A stretch of 54,571 nt of DNA, taken from positions 1-54,571 of the forward strand of contig JAAMPI010000184.1 of NCBI GenBank assembly GCA_013054445.1, read 5' to 3'. The notes beneath the pieces were generated by a model. It did not search any database. It was not told where the DNA came from and saw only the letters and a program-made list of their open reading frames with translations. Shown here in pieces: positions 10,472 to 21,300 of this stretch (position 1 is its first letter; each line of letters starts with the position of its first letter). The DNA is from Cudoniella acicularis (lineage: Eukaryota; Ascomycota; Leotiomycetes; Helotiales; Helotiaceae). The translations under genes were made by a program, and so were the position numbers.

Positions 10472-10815
10472 TTACCAAATTTATCCAAACCAACGAACGA
10501 ACGGTTGAAGTGCTTGCTTGCACCCGGGACCGTTCGACGACGTAAAACGGGATAAAAATGATATTTATTTGCTGTGTAATGGCTAAGGTTGAAGAATTAC
10601 CTCATCCTTTGCTCCTTTTTTCTCTTTTCGTTCGCGACTTGCCTCCTTGATTTTTTATCTTCGACGACGGAAGAGAAAGAGAAGCGGACAGACAGAAAGA
10701 CACGGAGAGAGTACCCCGCATACGAACTTGCAGCGCAAACCTATACGAGAGAAACCAATACTCTGCGAAACGAGGTGAAAAGAACCATCAGGAATACGGG
10801 AAGAAGGAAGACAAT

Positions 10816-11899
10816 ATGGCAGATACCGAGACACCTAAACATAGAGAGGGAGAGAAGTTGAGAATTGTAGTCGGTGGCGATGATGGTATTTCCCCTCATT
10901 CTCTTTTCTCTTTCCTCTCTAAACTCTGACTTTATTGCTACCATCCCCTACACTCCCCTGCACTCCCACCACTTCCTCCTCCCCACACTACGCAGAAACG
11001 AAGAGGAGAAAAGGAACAGAAGCTAACGAAAGGATACAATACAGCTGGATTCGAATACAAGGCCGCCCTCACCAAACTCCTCAATGCTCACCCCCTCGTT
11101 GAATCGGTGCAAGATGTTGGACCTCTCAGCGCGGATGACAAGACGGCGTATCCGCATTTTGCTGTTGATGCTGTACGTTCATCCCCTCTATTTTGTATAT
11201 TGGTTTAGGCTTTTGAATGGGATATTGGAAGAGAAATTACTAGATGGGGAAAAGAGAAATGCTGTCTGCTTGGTAGTCACCAACAGCTCGAACTTCTAGC
11301 AGCTCTCTACTTTCTCCCTTCATTTCATCTCCCTACCCTTTCGTCTCCCTACCCTTTCGTCTCCCTACCCTTTCGTCTCCCTACCCTTTCGTCTCCCTAC
11401 CCTCCTTCTTCCCACACCTCACTAACCTCCTCTCCTCCCCTAGGCAAAGCTCATCTCCAACAACGCCGCCGACCGTGCCCTCCTAATCTGCGGCACGGGC
11501 TTAGGAGTCGCCATCTCGGCCAACAAAGTAACAGGCATCAGAGCCGTCACCGCACACGATAGTTTCAGTGTGGAGCGCGCTATATTAAGTAATGACGCGC
11601 AGGTACTGTGTTTGGGACAGAGGGTTATTGGACTGGAGCTTGCGAAAAGGCTGGTTAGTGAGTGGGTGGAGTATCGGTTTGATCCTGTGAGTTTTGTTGT
11701 TTTCTTTAGAGTTTAATTGGAAAGGGTTGGAGGATGGAGAGATATGAGGACGGTGGGAATAAAGAGAATGATGACTTGAGGGGAACAGAAGCCATAGACG
11801 AAAAATTGCAAGAAATATGCTAACATATGTCTCCTACTACAGACTTCGGGTTCCGCAGCGAAGGTTCAGGCTATCCACCAGTACGATTTGGAGAACTGA
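10816..11899 (+). CDS. RpiB/LacA-LacB family sugar-phosphate isomerase (EYI2/EryI type)
   Basis: Four exons, 10816-10885, 11045-11172, 11444-11686 and 11843-11899, join in phase to 165 residues, normal for the family. The N-terminal VVGGDDAGFEYK contains the Rossmann-like phosphate-site motif. Catalytic Cys82 lies in [16 protein letters not shown], followed by [31 protein letters not shown], which is characteristic of RpiB. Fungi normally use RpiA for the pentose phosphate pathway, so RpiB-type enzymes in fungi are usually catabolic. Head-to-head placement with the TIM-like gene supports a role as D-erythrulose-4-phosphate to D-erythrose-4-phosphate isomerase. Other C4/C5 sugar phosphates are possible. 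Intron 2 (271 nt) contains a 16-bp tandem repeat. Confidence 0.85.
11329..11403. repeat. 16-bp tandem repeat in intron 2 of the RpiB-like gene
   Basis: The unit CTCCCTACCCTTTCGT occurs four times almost perfectly and a fifth time partially. The array is C/T-rich and lies in intron 11173-11443, just upstream of the acceptor, so it lengthens the polypyrimidine region. High unit identity suggests recent expansion and possible length polymorphism. Confidence 0.85.
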
Positions 11900-12285
11900 A
11901 TAAGGATTTCGAGGAGACGAGAAGTGGGTGATGAATACTGTTGATAGGGAAGGCAATGGGAAGGAGAAGGAAGGATAAGAGAAGAGCCTAATGAGAGCAT
12001 CCATATATATAAGTAGAAGAATTGAAGAATTGATTATAAATCTGCCTAGATGCCTCTACCGTTTTGAACATATGGAATTATTTATTTGAAAACAGCGACG
12101 CCGTGACCCACTTACTGCCCATCTGTCTGACTTCTTAGTTATGTCTACTATTGTACAGCTCACTTCAAAAGCTTCCAAAAGGAAAAAAACAATCCCGAAA
12201 CATCTATCTATTCATGCCATTCCATGCCATGCCATCCCATCTCACCTCGCTTCTCCAAACACCTCCCGCGAAAGATATCATTACC

Positions 12286-13893
12286 TCATTGTCCGAGCTT
12301 CTCCTTCAGTTCTTTCGTATACCTGGTCGTCTCTTCCATCTCCTCTCTCAGAACCTCATTAAACTGCTCCCAGCCCTCAAGATACAGATGATGTCCCGCT
12401 TTATGTATAATGACAACCTTCGCACTGCCATTCTCTAGTTTCTTCTCCAGATCCGTAACGGATTCAAGAACTTTGGCTTTTTCTTCCTTGAGTTTTTGCT
12501 CCGCTGCGTAGCCGCCGGCGATGTCCATCCAGTCATTCTCGCCATACATTAGCACGACGGGTATGCCGGTTTCCCTGGTGAGGGTTTCGGGTGTGGAAGA
12601 GGGGGTAACGGAGGTGGAGGACTTTGAGGGGGGAGGGAGAGGTTGACGGCCTACGCCGTGGATGCGGCGGATTAGGGGGGACCGGGCGAAGGCTCCGGGG
12701 GCGAGGATATATGCCAAGGCGTATTCGCCGCTGCCTCGCTGGCGGAAGAGGGAGTAGGAATATATGTGGAGAGTCTCGGATTCGTTTTCTGGTAGATGAG
12801 AGAAACGTCTTGATGTCCAGCCTGAGACGAACCGTGGTCCAAGTGGTCCAGCCCAACGGACTATACTGAAGGGGGAGATGTTAGCATCCCATAGATATGT
12901 AAGCCATTTTGGTATTGGTCTTCGAGGTGGCTCATTTGTTTTGACTTTCTTTGGATCGGCTTTTGAGCGGGCGTTCAGGAAATTGTTGTTGTCTCCATTT
13001 GTTTTAAGGTTGCCATTTCGATTGACAATGTCATCCTCTGAATCTTGGAGGAATTCGTTGGCCATTGTTGATTCTTCGGGTTCGGGCATATCCGCTTGCA
13101 CTGCGTAAGGATCCTCCGGTATACCAACAGGTGAAGCCAAGATTAGCTTGTTTAAATGTCCAGGATATTTCAGAGCATACGCCACCGCCATATAACCTCC
13201 CATACTATGACCAAGTAAGGTGAATTTGTCAATCTTCTTCAATATCCGCCACTCTTCCAGTGCATCGATAAACCAATTCTCTGCTTCTGTAATCTTTCCA
13301 GCCTGGTCCTTGGCGTGTACTTTGAATGGGGGTCTGGTGCTTCTTCCCATTCCCAACATGTCCAGAGCGTACAATTTCCATCCCTTCACTCGACTTAAGC
13401 CTTCAAAGTTCTTATAGAAGAATCCCAATCCGGCACCATATCCGTGTAGCATTACCAGGTTCTCCTCAACATCCTCCCCAACTCTCTCCACAGTAAACTC
13501 ATTCAATGCTCTGTCCTTGCCACCCAATTTTACAAGGTTCGAATGCCATGATCTGGGGCCGTGGGGGTCGTTTATCGAATTTGTTCTCACAGGTCTCGAC
13601 TGCCTCGCGGGATCCGTATCGATTGAAGTGGTGGATTGATTCGCTGAAACTGGTGCAGATCCAGTTTGTGTATGGGTTGGGGGTTTTTGTAGATATGGCA
13701 CGTATGAAAGGACATTGTGCTCTGCGATTGCGGGGGATACGCTCGCCCACCACTGGCTGAAGGCTGGCTTATACCCAAGAGGAAAATATCCTGGCTTTGG
13801 TGGCACTTGGCCATTTTGTTTCGCACGTTGCGACGCCAGCACTGGCTGCTGATTTCGACTCGAGGGAGATTCGGATCGTTCGGAGGCAGACAT
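12286..13893 (-). CDS. Alpha/beta hydrolase, Cld1/ABHD4-ABHD5-like (cardiolipin-specific phospholipase)
   Basis: An intronless ORF of 535 residues from ATG 13893. Near the N-terminus is GYFPLGYKPAFSQWWASVSP, then the oxyanion-side motif MLHGYGAGLGFFYKN, the nucleophile elbow LLGHSMGGYMAVAYA, and the late catalytic His in AGHHLYLEGWEQF (HxxxxD-type region of ABHD4/5). This order matches yeast Cld1, which removes an acyl chain from mitochondrial cardiolipin so that Taz1 can remodel it. Two Ser/Asn-rich inserts make it longer than the yeast protein. From the first ATG there is no clear mitochondrial leader, yet the frame stays open 225 nt further upstream and encodes a basic, Ser/Leu/Arg-rich stretch without an ATG. 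The neighbour Spo7 also acts in phospholipid synthesis, but the two are probably not co-regulated by design. Confidence 0.85.
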   Translation of the reverse strand: MSASERSESPSSRNQQPVLASQRAKQNGQVPPKPGYFPLGYKPAFSQWWASVSPAIAEHNVLSYVPYLQKPPTHTQTGSAPVSANQSTTSIDTDPARQSRPVRTNSINDPHGPRSWHSNLVKLGGKDRALNEFTVERVGEDVEENLVMLHGYGAGLGFFYKNFEGLSRVKGWKLYALDMLGMGRSTRPPFKVHAKDQAGKITEAENWFIDALEEWRILKKIDKFTLLGHSMGGYMAVAYALKYPGHLNKLILASPVGIPEDPYAVQADMPEPEESTMANEFLQDSEDDIVNRNGNLKTNGDNNNFLNARSKADPKKVKTNEPPRRPIPKWLTYLWDANISPFSIVRWAGPLGPRFVSGWTSRRFSHLPENESETLHIYSYSLFRQRGSGEYALAYILAPGAFARSPLIRRIHGVGRQPLPPPSKSSTSVTPSSTPETLTRETGIPVVLMYGENDWMDIAGGYAAEQKLKEEKAKVLESVTDLEKKLENGSAKVVIIHKAGHHLYLEGWEQFNEVLREEMEETTRYTKELKEKLGQ

Positions 13894-14792
13894 GGTGGAA
13901 TAAAGGTGTCCTTCTGGCTTGGTTCTGGGGTTCGATAGATGTCTCAGATGAGGTATCGCAGTTCGCCCCGCGACTGTATCTGTTGGGAATGATCGCAAAA
14001 GGAGCGACGGGAGAAGGGGTGGTTGATACAATGCGAAAGAGTTTGGAGAGGCAAGAAAGATGCCTCTCGGAAGGTAAGGAAGGTCTTGGTTTTGTCTGTG
14101 GTCGGACTTAGGCAGCTCCTAAGTGCGCGGCTGGATCGAGATCCGAATGTCCATGGACTTGGACGGAGACCATGAACAATCGATGACGATGGTGTTGTGG
14201 CGGCTCTGCCAAACTCGTGCCAATTGAAGGAGAATTGCCCGTTTGAAGCGCGGCAAGCCACATAGAGCAGCTTCTAACACAGCTTCTAATTGTGTAGACA
14301 AGGCACTTCGCAACAGTCTTGCAGCTGCTGTGCGTCGCGCAAAAGGTGTTGTGGGATGTTTCTCAACTCGGCCTCCAACCGGCAAATCGGAGCAATTCGT
14401 CACCGGGTTGCAATGCAGCGGCTTCCAATATTTTTCTAAAGTCCGTCGACGCGCGTGCTTGGCTGGTGGGAAGCATTGTCATTGCAGTATCGCATAAACT
14501 AGATGCATTACAAGAATGACGAAGCCTACTTCAATATTTGACGATTAAGTTGAGAAAATTTGGACTGTCCAAAGAGAGCTCGTGTAAACATCACGAGCCG
14601 CGACTTGTTGAAGCAACACCAACATCAAAGCTTCACCCGAAGAGCTGTGCCGTGTGTTGAGCTGATCGCGAACGGTGAACGAGACTTCTTGCGACGTTAT
14701 CCAAATCACTTTATCACAAATCTTTCATTCGATTTCTGGCTGCGCAAACACCATGATATCTCAATAGCTCGACACTTTGATCCTCGAGCGCC

Positions 14793-16151
14793 ATGTCAAA
14801 CTTAGACCAGCTTGTGAAGGGCGCACCTCCTCCTGGAAGCCATTTCAACGTGCCATCGACAACTCCTATTCAGTCTACCGAGACCTCGAATGTGTCCTCT
14901 TTACCAGATCCGCTCGCTTCCCTCCCATCGTCTCCTCCTCAAATATACCTCAACCTCCTGATTCTCGAAGCGTCGCTCCGGGCGCAATGGCTTCAACTAC
15001 GGACTAGGCGGCGACAACATACCTTCTTCTTAACTTTGCTGGGAATTTGGGTGTTATACTTTGGATACGCTCTCTTCCTTAAGCCAAGAGAGGATGGCCG
15101 CGGGTTTGGTGGATCTGTGTATTGGGTGGTCGAGGTTGCTGAGAAGGTCTGCTTCATGGGCGGCATCTTGACAGGAATACTGGTATGGGCGACTGGGCAA
15201 TGGGAACGGGGTATACGATGGCCCCGACGATGGGTCTTTACCACCAGCAGGGGGCTGAGGGGCTTCAACTGTAAGTTGGTTGTCATCAAGCAGCCATGGT
15301 GGAGGGAATTATCGTCCAGCCTGTCATTCCTCTTCTCCTACGGGTTGATATCTGGCACCAGTGGGAGTTCATATCGATATGTGGATCACACTTTGCTCAG
15401 GGAATCCGAAAAGGCGCAGCGGCATGGCGGGCACCATGCTCTACCGAACATACATGAAGACGACGAAGATGGCCATGAAGAAGACCTGGCGCCTGGAGGA
15501 GACTATGTCAAACTTTTGCTACTTCCCAAACCCTTTTCCCCAAATTTTCGTGAGAACTGGGAAGTATATCGGTCAGAGTATTGGGAGAAAGAGAATGAAC
15601 GGCGGGCGATATTACGGAAGAAAATCCAAGAACGCGATAGGAAAATCGCAAAAGAGCAGGGAGGCTGGTTATGGTGGACTGGGTACCGTGGGTTTGGACG
15701 GGGGAAGACTCCCGATCTCGAAAAACCCCATCATTTAGTCCATCGTCACGGCCTGATCGATAAAGATCACAAGCGGACTCAAAGTGGAAGTGTTCGCTCT
15801 GGCTCTCATTCACGAAATTCTTCTCGAAGTAGCACTCCGACTGTGGAATTGGAGGATGGTCCCACAGTTGGACATGTTCGTAGAGGAAGTAGTGCTTCGG
15901 AACGGAAGAGGAAAAAGGTAGCACCTGGAAGCCGAGTCCAAAAGTTGGCCCCCTCTGGGTCCCGCTCTGCGACTCCCGAAATCCCTTCTCCGCTTGTCAG
16001 AGAAAGCAGTTTCGCGAGCAATTCTTCGATAGGGAGTGAGCGTTCTGAGAGAACAGCTGAAGGAGATTCTACAAAGTCGGGAAGGACGTCAAGACCAGGT
16101 AGCCCTCCTGCCAGGAAGACCAGTTCTGCCAGAGCATCGAAGCAAATTTAG
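14793..16151 (+). CDS. spo7: Spo7-like regulatory subunit of the Nem1-Spo7 phosphatase
   Basis: An intronless ORF of 452 residues. Two membrane segments, FFLTLLGIWVLYFGYALFL (about residues 77-95) and VCFMGGILTGILVWATG (about 119-135), are followed by the conserved cytosolic core with KLLLLPKPFSPNFRENW and YRSEYWEKEN. Spo7 anchors the Nem1 phosphatase in the nuclear/ER membrane. The complex dephosphorylates lipin (Pah1), steering phosphatidate to triacylglycerol and limiting nuclear membrane growth. The last ~150 residues are a Ser/Arg-rich disordered tail absent from the yeast protein and typical of filamentous fungi. The ATG at 14793 directly precedes the family-like Pro-rich N-terminus. 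Confidence 0.88.
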   Translation: MSNLDQLVKGAPPPGSHFNVPSTTPIQSTETSNVSSLPDPLASLPSSPPQIYLNLLILEASLRAQWLQLRTRRRQHTFFLTLLGIWVLYFGYALFLKPREDGRGFGGSVYWVVEVAEKVCFMGGILTGILVWATGQWERGIRWPRRWVFTTSRGLRGFNCKLVVIKQPWWRELSSSLSFLFSYGLISGTSGSSYRYVDHTLLRESEKAQRHGGHHALPNIHEDDEDGHEEDLAPGGDYVKLLLLPKPFSPNFRENWEVYRSEYWEKENERRAILRKKIQERDRKIAKEQGGWLWWTGYRGFGRGKTPDLEKPHHLVHRHGLIDKDHKRTQSGSVRSGSHSRNSSRSSTPTVELEDGPTVGHVRRGSSASERKRKKVAPGSRVQKLAPSGSRSATPEIPSPLVRESSFASNSSIGSERSERTAEGDSTKSGRTSRPGSPPARKTSSARASKQI

Positions 16152-16598
16152 ATAGTAATTGAGCGTTATTAGTCCAAATTGATGTTGCAATACCCACCTA
16201 GATACTAAGGTATGATTCATTGCGGCTTTACGTGCCTAAGAGGATGCATTTAAGCCTCACATTGGTGGGGTGAGTGCTGACTCAGCTCCACCAGGGGTCT
16301 GGTGGGTCAACTTACTCGAGACCTCCTGCCTAAACTTTTGCAGCTTCACTTGGAAAGAATTATCACCTCGAGTCTGAATGCTGTCCAAATGACTTTCCTC
16401 CGCATCAGATTTCTTTGCCTGACTACCAGCCTTGTTCACCAGAGCTCGGTCTGCATAGGCTCCCGCACACTTAACGATAGACTACCTTTCGAGTAGAAAT
16501 ACGGTGCTACTACCTGTTACCTCAGGAACTTATTCACTCTTTGAAGCATCTATAGAGATTCGCTTTCAAATTTAAGAGTAGAGACTCGATCAGACACC

Positions 16599-17704
16599 AT
16601 GAGTAACGAATGGACCAGAGCAACTCCGTCCTACGCTCTACCTTCGATGTCCAACTCTCCTCCATTCACCCCGCCTCGTGCACCTTCCGGTGATCCTCAA
16701 CCTTTCCATAATTACCTTGATTCTCGACCTGAAGCAACCATGGTGACCGTGTCACAAAGAATTGGGGCTGTTCCGGCGGCAGACTTCTCTTGGCGGGTAT
16801 GCTTGCATCTTTGACGGGATCATACATTCATGCTAACTGATATGCACAGGCTCCCTCCCCTCCCCATATCCACGTACCCCAGGCACCAGAGGACCAGCAG
16901 ATTGTGCTCCCTCCTTGGAACGGCTTTGCAAATTCGCCAGCGGAGAAAGAAATACTTCGACGTGCCACCGAGGGCGATAACAGGGCAAATGGATATCGGG
17001 AGTGGACATACGAGTGGCGCAGAAAAGCGCAAAAAATCCTTTCGTTCCTTTACCTTGGTCCATCAAGCGCCGCCAAAGACACCGAATTCATACAAAAAGA
17101 AGGCATCACGCTGCTCCTGGTCATTCGAAATACTGCAACGGCAGCAGCCAGACTTCTGGGTGGAGAAAGGGTAGCGCAACAGCTCGGCATACAAACATGC
17201 TGCATCGACGTTTCTGGAAATCAAGAGCTTATTGCCGCCTTTCCCCGCGCTATCAATGCTATTAATTCGCATCTCATCAGTGCATACATGCATTTCTCAA
17301 ACAATTTTGTAAATGCCACTCCTGCTCGAGGCAAAGTACTCGTTTTTTGCGAGTCAGGAAACGAACGTTCCGCTGCCGTCGTGGCAGCTTATATCATGAC
17401 TAACTACAACCAAGAGCTAGTAACGACTCTTCAATATATTCAGTCACACCGGTTTTGTGTTGCATTCGACGATTCAATGAAGAATCTTCTTTCAAGCCAT
17501 AAGCAAATAGTTGACGCTAGCAGAGCTGTTGTTAACAACCCCAACACGGGCGGGATGAGAATGGCCAACGGAACAAGAGCGAAAAGAGGCAGCGACTCGT
17601 TGAGGGATGGTGATGATGATGGAGACGTTGATATGGATCACCAAGATGACAGGGCAAGATTCGAGGGCCGTACTCAATTCGCGCCATATCGGGACAATGT
17701 CTAA
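16599..17704 (+). CDS. Dual-specificity-phosphatase-like protein (STYX-like) with altered active site
   Basis: Two exons (16599-16796 and 16850-17704, 53-nt intron with a GCTAAC branch) give 350 residues. The N-terminus is Pro/Ser-rich. From about residue 125 there is a dual-specificity phosphatase fold: SFLYLGPSSAAKD, then ITLLLVIRNT, CCIDVSG, and the signature VFCESGNERSAAVVAAYIM. Cys233 and Arg239 keep the CX5R spacing, but the usual His before Cys is Phe and the loop is ESGNE rather than the usual glycine-rich form. Activity may be weak or lost, as in STYX-type pseudophosphatases. The C-terminus has an acidic Asp-rich run (about residues 310-325). Substrate unknown. Confidence 0.75.
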
Positions 17705-18387
17705 AGTCAATGAATGATGCGAAAGGGCCCAATGGGGTTCGCATTGTAAACCTCAATATCACAACGTTGGAGGACTGGTTTGAGCTATGGTACGGGCGTT
17801 AGGATGAACTTGCAATTCCTGTGAGTGGAGTTGTTGAATACCCAACGCGCAACGCGCTTTTATGACAGTGATAAATGTGGTCAAGATGCAGGCTTGCCTA
17901 GTAGCAATTAGATCTTGCCATTTTCATTTTGCTTGCGCGCTATTATGAGTTAGAGTTTAAACGTGACCATTCAGTGACTTACTACGCCTGCTTACAGCTC
18001 TGACCACCAGTTACCTATCAAAGCCGAAACGATCTGTCCACGAAAACCAAGCACGTTGCTACAAGGAGATGCCTCTCATTCAATTGTCGTAGGCCTACGA
18101 CTAAGCGAACTGCACTCTTCTATCGATCCTTGGCCACTTCCTATCACAACTACATTTTAAGAGTAAGCCAGCCGGTCTTGCTTGATATTTATTGGAAATA
18201 CAACAACATTAGAGCTTTTGCTTCACTTTCACCCCGTCTCTTATCAGCCTCCTGCATATCACCAATGGCCTTGCAGACAAATATTGCAGTTCCTTGTGCC
18301 TCGTTTACTGGCATGGTCAAGCAAAAAGATTATGCATTAGCTTGAGCAAGATTCTATTGTCTGGCATTGTTTGTATCAGGCAACGCA

Positions 18388-21300
18388 ATGCGGCTTAGGC
18401 AAAGTACCCGCACACCTGGGCGGTATCTTGAAGATGACGACGACAATAACAGTCTACCTCAAATCAAACCAATCTTTGTTGTCCTAACGGTACCTTATGA
18501 CCCAACCTTACCGGCGGCCGCCTTCCCGACTATCTCCTTAGGTGAATTCCCTCCGGCGCGCGCAAAACCTCAGCCTTGCCTCGAGACTTCTGAAGGGACT
18601 GGCGAAGATGACATTGAGTTGGTTCAACCTCCAACTATGCAAGAAACGCTGCCGGCACTGCAAGACGTGAAGCAGGCACAGCGATGGGAAGCTAAAGGAG
18701 AACCTGGAGAATTCATGCACCTTCACACTCAGTGTGGAAACAGCAATCAAGACGCGTCAATGTCTTTGGGTCGCGCTCCGTACCTTGAGGGTCACTTTGG
18801 CGATGGCATTGACCCTGTGGAAGAGGAATATGACGGATGGGTAGCCAAGACTATTACAAACCCTGATGGAACCACAGAAGAGAGATGCTTCGTCAAGGTT
18901 AGTAATACCCCATGATCTCTATTATGGGGGCTAACGCAATTTATAGACATATGAGCTCCACGTAGATTGGCAAGATCTTTCAGATGGCGCAAAGCTTGTT
19001 ATTATGCGGGAGTTAACTCGTGACATGTCTCTTCAACACGCCTGCGACTTCCTGCAGTTTACAGAGGCCGATGATCTAGGGTTCGTTGAAATCTACAATA
19101 GAGAACAAACACGCAAACGGTGCGAAGACGACTTTATTACTCGATTCAATGAGCGACAGACAAAGCTATTCCTTACTGGTGCACGGGAAGTGCAGAAAGA
19201 CTGGGACGCCCTTTTGGGAGAAGAACTTCGTGCCGCCAATTTAGGACCTTTACAGTTCTGTCTCAGTGAGGAAGATATCCAAAAGGCTATGCGTTTTCTG
19301 TCCGACCACAGGGTTAGAGAAGAGTTTCCAGAAGAATGGTCTGATCGCATACATATACCTACAAAGGAAGAGGCTGATGCGCTAGCCCGCCGCATATTAC
19401 AATACGCCGGTGTTTCTACTTCGTGGGCTGATCTCAACTTCCAATACGACGAGCTTTTTGATAGGGATGACGAATCTGAGAACGAGGACTTGAATGCAGG
19501 TGGGGAAGAAGTCGTTCCTGCTCAAATCTCTTCCAACTTGCCCCAGCCAGGTTTAGCACAACCTCTTGCATGTGCTTTCAATTCTCCAAACCAACCATTA
19601 GTCAGCGATTCCGAGAGCCCCTCTTCTCCTGCTGAAGGTTCCTCCCCACCTGTTACTTTATTGCTGCCAGGAAGGAACGTCCATCAAACAAAGATTGTTA
19701 AGTTTACGGGTTTACCACCAAGCAGACTCCGTGAAGTCTTCACCCCGGATCAGCTTAAGACTCCTCCGCTACCTGAGCATCGCAGCGTTCAACAGAATCC
19801 TTTCCACAATGATGGTCCTCGCAATAACAACGCCGTACCACGGGAAAAGCAACCAAAGGAGACTGCCCAGTCACCGACCGCTCATAACCAACAAGCAGGC
19901 TCTCTACCCAAGCCTCAATCGCCGAAATCCGTTCCACCTCAAGCCGGCTCCGCAGACAATCAACAACCAAAATCCCAGTCTCAGAACAAACAAGTAGCTA
20001 GGATTGTGAAGAATGGCCAGCCATTACCTGTGTCTCCACAGAAAGTCAAAATCAAGTTGACTAATTGCTCAACCCCTGTGCACTCCTTGACTGCTCAGGA
20101 TCAGTCTGCACAAATAGAAAAACCACCGACACTTTCACAGAACATCGGCAGAGCAGGTAATAGCTCCCAAACGCCTTCTCAGCCAGTTCCCTCACAAGCC
20201 TCCTCTTCTGGTAACCAACAAAAGGCAGTGGCAAATATGAGCGCTCCTAAGTCAGCATTGACACCGAGTCAAAGCGTAAATCAGAAACAAGGTGTTGGCC
20301 AAACTGAGAAATCATCCTTTACACCAGCCTCTACTGGAAATCCATTGCTGCAGACAGGAGGATCCTTGGCTTTAGAGATATCCCAGAGGTCGCCATACCA
20401 ACAAAAGCAAACCAAGGCAGCCCCAACCCCGCAGCAACCGAGGGAAAATGCAAAGGAACCAACAGAGGCGCGAACCCAATCATCTCAACAGCAGCCGGTC
20501 TCAAATGGCTCTTCGTCCTCAGGTGGTCAAAAGCGGCAGCAGCAACATGCACAAGCTTCAAATATCTCCAACCCTCAACCTCCTGTCACCATGGGAACAC
20601 AAGACGCTCGGCGACAAGTGTCGGGGTACAATAGTCAGCAGATAGGAGGTAATAGCAGTTTCGGTGTGCTTATCCCTCCCGGAATGCAGTATCCAGAATC
20701 TGTCCTGCCATCTTCCGGGTCAAACACTATGGTACGGCCATTAGTAGACCTTACATGGTCCCCCGACAAGCCCAAACAAGCACCATCAGTTACAACTCAG
20801 CCAATGCAGAATCAAAGACCAATGGCTGGAGGGGCCACAGAGACGAAGGCGCCCACTCAGCGGTTTCAAGCACCTGAACCCAAGAGTTTAGCAGTTGGGA
20901 CTGGTCAAGGTGTGAAAAGTAAACAGTCTCGAGAAAACTTGGGGGATTTCCAGAAGGCTGTTGCTAGTCTTGACAAGACAGGCCCCATATCTTCAAGTCT
21001 TCATCTACCTTCGGCGGCACACCCAAAGTCCATTCAACCTCTAAATAACGGTATACAAACCACGGTACACCCACAAAATGCTCAATCTCAGTCCCCAGGG
21101 GCACCGGGTAGACCATATGACAAGATCTTGTACGATTACCGCAAGAAACTTGCTAGTATCTCCCCACTCGCCTCTTCAATGTCGCCGCTGCCCTCGCGAA
21201 CACCACCAGACCCTATTCCAAATGCAAACAACGGCAACCAAAATATGGTGCAGCCGCCAAATTCTCAACCTCAAGGTGCCGGCAGTGGGGTTAGTCAGGG

